Origin: Planctomycetota bacterium
GTDB lineage: Bacteria > Planctomycetota > Phycisphaerae > SM23-33 > FEN-1343
Length of the DNA: 12,561 nucleotides
Reading direction: 5' to 3'
NCBI GenBank assembly: GCA_013203365.1
Contig: JABMQG010000178.1
Location: 1-12,561 of the forward strand
Within the stretch, counting starts at the first letter, position 1. Every line of letters starts with the position of its first letter. Under the pieces are notes generated by a model. The model was not told the DNA's origin, did no database searches, and worked only from the letters and a program-made list of their open reading frames with translations. Shown here piece by piece: positions 6,986 to 12,561 of the stretch. Both the position numbers and the translations under genes were made by a program.

Positions 6986-9900
6986 ATGAAACTCGCTGTT
7001 GATATTGGCGTTGCCTGGCGGAACCCGCCTTCCTTCTACCGCAGCGCCCCGTTCTGGTCGTGGAACAGCAAGCTGGCTCCCGAGCGGCTGTGCCGGGCAA
7101 TACAAAGCATGCACGATGCCGGCATGGGAGGGTTTTTCATGCACAGCCGCTATGGGCTGAAGACCCCTTATTTGTCCGGCGAGTGGTTTGAAGCGGTATC
7201 CGCCTGCGTTGAAAAGGCCCGGTCGCTGGATATGAAGGCCTACCTGTACGACGAGGACCGCTGGCCGTCCGGTTTCGCCGGCGGGCTGGTCACACGCGAA
7301 AATAAGCGATTTCGTTCGCACCAGCTGAAGACCAATACAAACCCCCTGCCGGCCGAGGGGGCCGAGCGGATCGCCGTTTTTTCGCTGGAGCTGGACGGGC
7401 AAGGTCGCCTGACAGGCTACAAGCCCATGCCGGTCGAGGCGAAGGTGCCCCCGGCCGGCAGCGTCGTGGCCTTTGATGTGGAGGCCGCCGAGTGCTCCGC
7501 CTGGTACAACGACGGGGCCTACCTGGACACGCTAAACGCTGAGGCGGTGGCGGAGTTTGTCCACGTCACCCATCAGGCGTACGCCGATCGTTTCGGCAAG
7601 GATTTCGGCACTGTCATCCCGGCCATCTTCACGGACGAGCCAAACCACGGCTATGTCTTCTTCCTCGGCCAGGGGCAGGGGCAGTTCGTGCCATGGACGG
7701 CGAACTTGGTCGGGCAGTTCAAGACACGTCGTGGCTACGATATCCGCGAACACCTGCCGGAACTCTTCCACGACCTGCCAGGAGCGAATTTCTCCAAGTT
7801 GCGCTACGACTACTACCGCACCGTAACGGAGCTGTTCGTGGAAAACTTTACCAGACAGATCGGCCGGTGGTGCGATAAACACAAGATTGCACTGACAGGG
7901 CACATGCTCGCCGAGGAAACCCTCCACTCGCAGATCGCCTGCGTCGGGGCGGCGATGCCTCACTACGAGCACATGCAGTGGCCCGGGATCGACATCCTTA
8001 TGGACCAGTCGAACGAGCTGGCGACCGCCAAGCAGACGGCCTCCGTGGCCGACCAGTTGGGTAAGGAGCGGGTGCTGAGCGAGCTGTACGGCTGCACCGG
8101 CTGGGATTGGCCTCTGGAGGGCCATAAGTTCGTGGGCGACTGGCAGTACGCCGTCGGCGTGAATTTCCGCTGTCCACACCTGACCCATTACAGTCTGGCC
8201 GGCGGGGCGAAACGCGACTACCCGGCCAGCATCTGCGCCCACAGCCCGTGGTGGAAATACTATCACGTTGTGGAAGACTATTTCGCCCGCCTGAGCCTTA
8301 TGCTTACTCAGGGCCGACCTGTACGCGATGTGTTGATCATTCACCCGGTGGAAAGCGCCTGGGGCCTGTTCGGACCGACAGCCTGGACCCAGGGCAGCGA
8401 CGTCGACAAGATGAACGCGGAATTTGAGGCCTTGTTCCGTACGCTCACCATGGAGCACTACGACTGGGACTTCGGAGACGAATCCCTGCTGGCCAAATAC
8501 GCCAAGGTCGGTCCGAAGGGCTTTAGAGTTGGCAAGCTTGTCTACCAGCTCGTCGTCGTCCCGCCCACGGTGACGCTGAGGGCCGGCACGGTTTCGCTGT
8601 TGGAAAAGTTCGTCAACGAAGGCGGAAAGGTGCTCTTTGCAGGGCAGGTGCCCACGCACGTCGACGCCAAGTGCAGCGAGAGACCGGCCCAGTTGGCCAA
8701 ATTGGCCGCCAGATGCTCCCAAATGCCGGAAGAGTTCACCGGTGCGGTCGGCCGGCTTATCGACCGGCGGGTGAGCGTCACTGAGGACGGCAAGGAATTC
8801 CGCGACGTCTGGACCATGCTGCGGAAAGTCACGGGCGGTCAGCTGTTGTTCCTCCACGGCCACGATCGCAAGTCGGCCCATATGCTACGCGTCAGCGTCA
8901 AGGGCAAGGGCCCTGTGGTTCGTTGGGACCCCATGAGCGGCAAAAAGGTTCGGGTGAAATCGAAGGTGAAGTGCGACCGGATCGAGTTCGACCTGGAACT
9001 GTCGGCCACGGGCTCGGCCCTGCTTAGCTTGGCCCTTCCGGCGTCAGACGCCGCCAAGGCCCAGGCCGAGCCGGTCATCAAGAATACCCAGGAACTCAAC
9101 GGCCCGTTCGAGATCGAGCTGACGGAGCCCAACACCGTGCCCCTGGACTACTGCACGTATCGCCGGCAGGCCGGCCAGTGGTCGCAACCCATGCACTCAC
9201 TCAAGGCCGACGAACTGATCCGCAAGCAGTTCGGCCTGGGCACACGCCTGGGCGGCGAGCAGCAACCATGGTACCTCTATGCCACCGGCGTGGTGGATAC
9301 GGCCCCGCGAGGGCCCTTCCAGATCCGCCGAAGCTTCCACGTAACCAAGATGCCTGCCTGCTGCAAACTGGCAATGGAGGCACCGGAAGACTACCGCCTG
9401 AGCGTCAACGGAAAGGCGGTGGGATCGCCGGATGGCTACTGGGTGGATGAGGACATCAAGACCATCGATATCACCTCGCTGCTGAGGACCGGCGAGAATG
9501 AGATTCTGCTGGACTTCGACTATCGGCCGGACATGGAAATCGAGGACATGTACCTGCTGGGCGATTTCGGCGTGGGCAAGATCGACGCGGGGCAACCTGG
9601 CCAGCCGGGAAACGTCACCCTGGTGGGTGCGCCAGTGAGCCTGAGCGTTGGGTCCTGGATCGGGCAGGGGCTGGACTACTACGGAGCCGCCGTGATGTAC
9701 AAGATGAAGGTCACCAAGCCCGCCACCGGCCGGGTGCGGATCGTCCTGCCGGGTATCGCCTGCACCGCCGCGGCCATCCACGCCGGCGGCGAGACGTTCG
9801 CCCTGCCCTGGGGACCATTCCAGGCCGACGTTACCGACGCTCTGACGGAAGGCGAAAACGAGGTTGTGGTGGAGGTCATAGGCGGGCGGAAGAACATCAT

Positions 9901-10036
9901 GGGCCCGCTGCACACCGACTGGAAGGCCGGGACGGGCGGCGGCGACTTCGACCCCAATCAAAAGGACTGGACAACGGACTATCATCTCGTCCACCATGGG
10001 CTGACGGCGCCCGTGGTGGTGCAGATTCTGAAATAG
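6986..10036 (+). CDS. GH106-family glycoside hydrolase, probable alpha-L-rhamnosidase
   Basis: The 1016-residue protein has the N-terminal signature of GH106-type enzymes: APFWSWNSKL (about 21-30), DAGMGGFFMHSRYGLKTPYL (44-63) and YDEDRWPSGFAGG (88-100). GH106 enzymes release terminal L-rhamnose by an inverting mechanism. Glu218 (FTDEPNHG) and Glu366 (SELYGCTGWDW) are candidate catalytic acid/base residues. After the barrel come beta-rich modules, including a galactose-binding-like fold around 780-870 and another near the C-terminus. No signal peptide or lipobox is visible (MKLAVDIGVAWRNPP), so a cytoplasmic location is inferred. ATG 6986 has GGAG at 6974-6977, 8 bases upstream; the frame is open 11 codons further but without a better start. 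Location beside rhaA supports rhamnose as product. Substrate glycan unknown. Most of the strand opposite this gene is also open, by composition only. Confidence 0.9.
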   Translation: MKLAVDIGVAWRNPPSFYRSAPFWSWNSKLAPERLCRAIQSMHDAGMGGFFMHSRYGLKTPYLSGEWFEAVSACVEKARSLDMKAYLYDEDRWPSGFAGGLVTRENKRFRSHQLKTNTNPLPAEGAERIAVFSLELDGQGRLTGYKPMPVEAKVPPAGSVVAFDVEAAECSAWYNDGAYLDTLNAEAVAEFVHVTHQAYADRFGKDFGTVIPAIFTDEPNHGYVFFLGQGQGQFVPWTANLVGQFKTRRGYDIREHLPELFHDLPGANFSKLRYDYYRTVTELFVENFTRQIGRWCDKHKIALTGHMLAEETLHSQIACVGAAMPHYEHMQWPGIDILMDQSNELATAKQTASVADQLGKERVLSELYGCTGWDWPLEGHKFVGDWQYAVGVNFRCPHLTHYSLAGGAKRDYPASICAHSPWWKYYHVVEDYFARLSLMLTQGRPVRDVLIIHPVESAWGLFGPTAWTQGSDVDKMNAEFEALFRTLTMEHYDWDFGDESLLAKYAKVGPKGFRVGKLVYQLVVVPPTVTLRAGTVSLLEKFVNEGGKVLFAGQVPTHVDAKCSERPAQLAKLAARCSQMPEEFTGAVGRLIDRRVSVTEDGKEFRDVWTMLRKVTGGQLLFLHGHDRKSAHMLRVSVKGKGPVVRWDPMSGKKVRVKSKVKCDRIEFDLELSATGSALLSLALPASDAAKAQAEPVIKNTQELNGPFEIELTEPNTVPLDYCTYRRQAGQWSQPMHSLKADELIRKQFGLGTRLGGEQQPWYLYATGVVDTAPRGPFQIRRSFHVTKMPACCKLAMEAPEDYRLSVNGKAVGSPDGYWVDEDIKTIDITSLLRTGENEILLDFDYRPDMEIEDMYLLGDFGVGKIDAGQPGQPGNVTLVGAPVSLSVGSWIGQGLDYYGAAVMYKMKVTKPATGRVRIVLPGIACTAAAIHAGGETFALPWGPFQADVTDALTEGENEVVVEVIGGRKNIMGPLHTDWKAGTGGGDFDPNQKDWTTDYHLVHHGLTAPVVVQILK

Positions 10037-10050
10037 ACGCCGGATTTCTC

Positions 10051-10068
10051 GCAAACCGCCACGTTTGC
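10051..10068. promoter_or_regulatory. inverted repeat between the GH106 and aldo/keto reductase genes
   Basis: GCAAAC (10051-10056) and GTTTGC (10063-10068) form perfect arms around CGCCAC in the 55-bp gap. The right arm with its flanks, CGTTTGCCGC (10062-10071), is identical to 5463-5472 in the rhaA operator candidate. The arm order is reversed compared with those sites, so it may be a related binding site, an mRNA hairpin, or chance. No T-run follows, so it is not an intrinsic terminator. Confidence 0.33.
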
Positions 10069-10091
10069 CGCCGATTCACTGGAGTAAACTT

Positions 10092-11045
10092 ATGGAATAC
10101 CACCGTATTGCGGACACGGATCTGAACCTTTCGGCGCTGTGCTACGGCATGATGTCGTTCGGCACGGAGTTGAAGGGCCAGGATGCAGACCGCATGTACA
10201 TCGCCTTCCGGCAGGCCGGAGGGAACTTCTTCGATACGGCCCATTGCTATGCGTTCTGGCTTCCTGACGGCCTGGGCGCCAGCGAACGGGAGTTGGGCCA
10301 GTGCCTGCGAAGGCACGGCGATCGCGACCAGGTCGTAATCGCTACCAAGGGCGGTCACCCGGCACACGAGCAGGGCTACCCCCGGCCGGACCGATACCTT
10401 TCGAGCGAGGTCATCGCCTCGGATATTACGGAAAGCCTCCAACGGCTGGACGTGGAGATGATTGACCTGTACTACCTCCACCGCGACGACACACGCGTCA
10501 GTGTCGGCGAGATCATCGAGACCCTCAACGCGGAGATCGCCGGCGGGCGTTTGCGATACTTGGGGGCGAGCAACTGGTCGATCCGACGAATTGCCGAAGC
10601 CAACGACTATGCACGCTCGCACGGCCTGCGCGGGTTCGTGGCCTCGCAACCCCAATGGAACCTGGCTAGGTCCAACGCCGGCCCGCCGAAGTCCGACCTC
10701 GATATGCGATCCTTCAGCGACGAGGACGCCCAGTGGCACGCGGGGCAGAATCTGGCGGTGATTCCGTACTCTCCGACGGCGTGCGGCTACTTCGCCACGG
10801 ACGGCAAGGCCGACCGGTTCTCCTTCGACAATCCCGTCAGCCGCACCCGTCTGCAACGGACGCAGCAGTTGGCAGCCGAACTTGGCTGCACGCCCAACCA
10901 GGTTGCGTTGGCCTACCTCAGGCAACAGCCGTTTGTCGTCATCCCGATCATCGGCACGAAGCAGATGCCGCACCTGCTTGACGCCCTAGGGGCGCTGCGG
11001 GTGAAACTGACGGCCGACCAGGTCCGCTGGCTTTGCGGGCCATAA
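10092..11045 (+). CDS. aldo/keto reductase, cytoplasmic
   Basis: The 317-residue protein is an aldo/keto reductase with all four catalytic residues: Asp48 and Tyr53 (NFFDTAHCYAFW), Lys86 (VVIATKGG) and His130 (LYYLHRDD). The C-terminal half keeps the cofactor-binding barrel, with GRLRYLGASNWS and VIPIIGTKQ. There is no Tat or other leader, unlike the reductase at 3099. ATG 10092 follows GGAG at 10081-10084 with 7-base spacing. An in-frame TTG at 10065 would overlap the inverted repeat and is less likely. It is probably the last gene of the URO-D/GH106 cluster. It may reduce or oxidise a sugar or sugar-derived aldehyde such as lactaldehyde from rhamnose breakdown, but this is inference only. 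Confidence 0.88.
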   Translation: MEYHRIADTDLNLSALCYGMMSFGTELKGQDADRMYIAFRQAGGNFFDTAHCYAFWLPDGLGASERELGQCLRRHGDRDQVVIATKGGHPAHEQGYPRPDRYLSSEVIASDITESLQRLDVEMIDLYYLHRDDTRVSVGEIIETLNAEIAGGRLRYLGASNWSIRRIAEANDYARSHGLRGFVASQPQWNLARSNAGPPKSDLDMRSFSDEDAQWHAGQNLAVIPYSPTACGYFATDGKADRFSFDNPVSRTRLQRTQQLAAELGCTPNQVALAYLRQQPFVVIPIIGTKQMPHLLDALGALRVKLTADQVRWLCGP

Positions 11046-11109
11046 CCTTCGCCAAGTCCCTTCTGTATCCGCTGTAACATGAACCCCTCCACAAGAAAGG
11101 ATTTGTGCA

Positions 11110-11122
11110 GTTCAGGCTGAAC
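11110..11122. promoter_or_regulatory. short inverted repeat upstream of the SurA-like lipoprotein gene
   Basis: GTTCA and TGAAC form a perfect repeat around GGC. Further down, TTGACT at 11155-11160 could be a -35, with CTGTAA or TGTAAA near 11179-11185 as a poor -10, but that would put the start almost on the ribosome binding site. GTTT-C-AAAC at 11171-11179 is another small palindrome. All are weak. No terminator for the reductase gene is evident in 11046-11197. Confidence 0.2.
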
Positions 11123-11197
11123 CGGTATACGAAGATGCAGGATGAAGAGGAATCTTGACTTTGCTTTGTGGTTTCAAACTGTAAAGAAGGTGGGCAG

Positions 11198-12421
11198 ATG
11201 AAGCGTTTGGCCGTCGCGTTATTATGCGTCCTGTCGGTCGGCGGGTGCGGCTGGATGGGGTGGCTTGGCCGGGACAAGCCGGCACAGGTGCCGGTTGCAG
11301 GCCAGGGTGATGCCGCCAAGTCGTCATCTGTGCTTTCGCTGGGCGCTGGGCAGTCGGAGGCAAAGGCAAGCCCGGCGCCGCAGACCAGACCCGCGCCGTA
11401 CGAGGGTTACGAACTGGTTGGTGGGCCGAAAGTGGTCGATGCCGTTGCGCTTGTCGTGAACGGCCGAAGCATCAGTGTTAACGACGTGCTGTCCCCGCTT
11501 CGTCGGCAGTTGAAGTCGATCGGGGCCAGTGGCGAGTTGTCGGCGTTTGTGGACGCCGCCAAGCGGATTATCAAGGACGAGTTGCTCCGCCAGGTCGGAA
11601 TGGAGCTGGTGCTGGCCGAGGCCGAGCGTATATTGACGGACCAGGAAAAAGACTATCTTAAGCAAGAGGTGGAATCGCGCGTGCATGAGATGGTGGTGGA
11701 GTCAGGGGGGTCGAAAACGAAGCTGGTGGAGTCTCTTGCCGCCGAGGGCGACTCGCTGGAGGAGTTGACTAAGGTCCTTGGCCGTCAAATGATCAGCCGA
11801 TATTACCTTCAGAAAAAGTTCCTGCCGCAACTGGGCGCCACTCGGCTGCAAATTTGGGAATACTACCAGTCGCACAAGGATGAGTTTTGTTCGCCGAAGA
11901 TGGTGAAGATGCAGATTCTGGTCTTTCCGTTCGAGGCGTTTGTTTCTGCTGTTTCTACAAAAAACCCGACGCCCGTGCAGATGGCGGTGGCCAAGGCCGC
12001 CGAGGCGCGCAAGCGAATCATCGGCGGCGAGGACTTCACCGCCGTGGTGAAGGATATGGCCGTTAGCGAAGCCTATCAGTCAGGGCAGGCTGGCATCTAC
12101 GATTACATGCCGGCGGGCAGCCTTCGCGAGGAGAAGGTCGAGGCCGTGGCCTTCGCCGGCAATGTCGGGCAGGTCAGCGACGTCATCGAGGGCGAAAAGG
12201 GGGCGTTTATCGTCAAAACGCTTGATATCAAGCCGGAGAATATCACGCCTTTTCAACAGGCACAAAGGGAGATAGACGATAAAATTCGTGACGTGCAATA
12301 CAGGAAGCTGACGTCGGAGTACTTGCAGGAACTCCACAAAAAAGCCATGATCATGGAATCAGAAGCATTCCAAGAGCTTCTCCTGACCCGCGCGGTCCAG
12401 ATGTATCACATGCAAAAGTAA
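11198..12421 (+). CDS. SurA/parvulin-like lipoprotein, probable periplasmic chaperone
   Basis: The 407-residue protein has a lipoprotein signal: MKRLAVALLCVLSVGGC, with the acceptor Cys17 after VGG. A low-complexity Ala/Pro linker runs to about residue 75. A SurA-N-like helical domain starts with VVDAVALVVNGRSISVNDVL (79-98). A parvulin-type domain covers about 234-350, followed by a helical C-terminus. Proteins of this kind assist folding of exported proteins at the cell envelope. The histidines that mark active parvulins are replaced: the usual HILV is QILV (Gln239), and the late GxHI is GAFI (Phe337). Prolyl isomerase activity is therefore doubtful and a chaperone role more likely. ATG 11198 has AGAAGG at 11185-11190, 7 bases upstream. 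An in-frame ATG at 11168 would spoil the signal peptide. It appears to be transcribed alone and unrelated to the rhamnose genes. Confidence 0.87.
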   Translation: MKRLAVALLCVLSVGGCGWMGWLGRDKPAQVPVAGQGDAAKSSSVLSLGAGQSEAKASPAPQTRPAPYEGYELVGGPKVVDAVALVVNGRSISVNDVLSPLRRQLKSIGASGELSAFVDAAKRIIKDELLRQVGMELVLAEAERILTDQEKDYLKQEVESRVHEMVVESGGSKTKLVESLAAEGDSLEELTKVLGRQMISRYYLQKKFLPQLGATRLQIWEYYQSHKDEFCSPKMVKMQILVFPFEAFVSAVSTKNPTPVQMAVAKAAEARKRIIGGEDFTAVVKDMAVSEAYQSGQAGIYDYMPAGSLREEKVEAVAFAGNVGQVSDVIEGEKGAFIVKTLDIKPENITPFQQAQREIDDKIRDVQYRKLTSEYLQELHKKAMIMESEAFQELLLTRAVQMYHMQK

Positions 12422-12456
12422 GATGGCAGGTTGCATTCAGAGCCTATCCTAATAAT

Positions 12457-12561
12457 CCCTCGTCGGCCCGAGGGCGAGCGAAACGCCGAGATGCAAGGAG
12501 TGCGAAGCAGGCAACCTTCGACGGTTGCCGATGCAGCACGACGCCGCAGATCGGCGTTGCA
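12457..12561. repeat. hairpin-rich, repeat-like non-coding element, truncated by window end
   Basis: Three perfect hairpins follow each other: CCCTCG/CGAGGG (12457-12474), GGCAACC/GGTTGCC (12510-12529) and ACGCCG/CGGCGT (12541-12557). In addition AACGCCGA (12482-12489) is the exact complement of TCGGCGTT (12551-12558), so it could close the second and third hairpins into a larger fold or compete with the third. GATGCA occurs twice (12490-12495, 12530-12535). This dense symmetry, with no coding potential, resembles dispersed intergenic repeats or a structured RNA. No T-run marks it as the terminator of the upstream gene. The element may continue beyond 12561. Confidence 0.45.

Noticed and set aside
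7532..8881. Minus-strand open frame of 449 codons opposite the GH106 gene
   Set aside because: It is a mirror of the GC-biased codons of the plus-strand gene, has no recognisable domain, and the plus frame carries clear GH106 motifs throughout.
9197..10973. Minus-strand frames opposite the GH106 3' end and the second aldo/keto reductase
   Set aside because: The sense frames have family motifs, ribosome binding sites and catalytic residues; the antisense products are low-complexity and unrecognised.
1..12561. CRISPR array, prophage, insertion sequence or defence system
   Set aside because: No regularly spaced direct repeats, no transposase, integrase, phage or defence-family protein is seen.

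Overview
The window looks like chromosomal DNA of a Planctomycetes bacterium, possibly of the Phycisphaerae. The main reasons are an extracellular protein opening with the LEPRVLLS motif (LEPR-XLL type N-terminus, typical of large planctomycete surface proteins), a Tat-leader oxidoreductase beginning MKRREFLK, a moderately GC-rich composition, short single-gene units, and a URO-D-family protein next to sugar-degradation genes. The assignment is an inference from these family traits. No rRNA or other taxonomic marker is present.

Layout, left to right. Positions 1-385 hold a possible 3' gene remnant and a leader with two tandem hairpins. 386-2515 encodes a secreted calpain-type (C2) cysteine protease with two PPC-like domains, a Pro/Asp-rich linker and RTX-like calcium-binding motifs. 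2516-2824 is non-coding and ends in a terminator-shaped hairpin plus T-run that touches a tRNA-Arg(UCU) gene at 2825-2898. A second hairpin with a T-rich tail follows the tRNA. 3099-4109 encodes a Tat-leader aldo/keto reductase, convergent with rhaA (L-rhamnose isomerase, 4129-5397, minus strand).

A 285-bp divergent intergenic region separates rhaA from a plus-strand cluster: a URO-D-family protein (5683-6834), a GH106-type alpha-L-rhamnosidase-like protein (6986-10036) and a second aldo/keto reductase (10092-11045). A lipoprotein of the SurA/parvulin type (11198-12421) and a hairpin-rich, repeat-like non-coding element (12457-12561) close the window.

The best functional reading is a rhamnose-utilisation locus. 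The GH106 protein would release L-rhamnose from oligosaccharides or glycosides, apparently in the cytoplasm because it has no visible signal peptide. RhaA would isomerise L-rhamnose to L-rhamnulose. The URO-D-family protein and the aldo/keto reductases have no assigned step. The divergent intergenic region carries two inverted repeats with identical half-sites (CGTTTG/CAAACG), one just downstream of a TATAAT box, which suggests a shared regulator. A related inverted repeat lies before the second aldo/keto reductase. A terminator-shaped hairpin abuts the ribosome binding site of the GH106 gene. No rhaB, rhaD, transporter, regulator or microcompartment gene is in the window, so the pathway is incomplete here.
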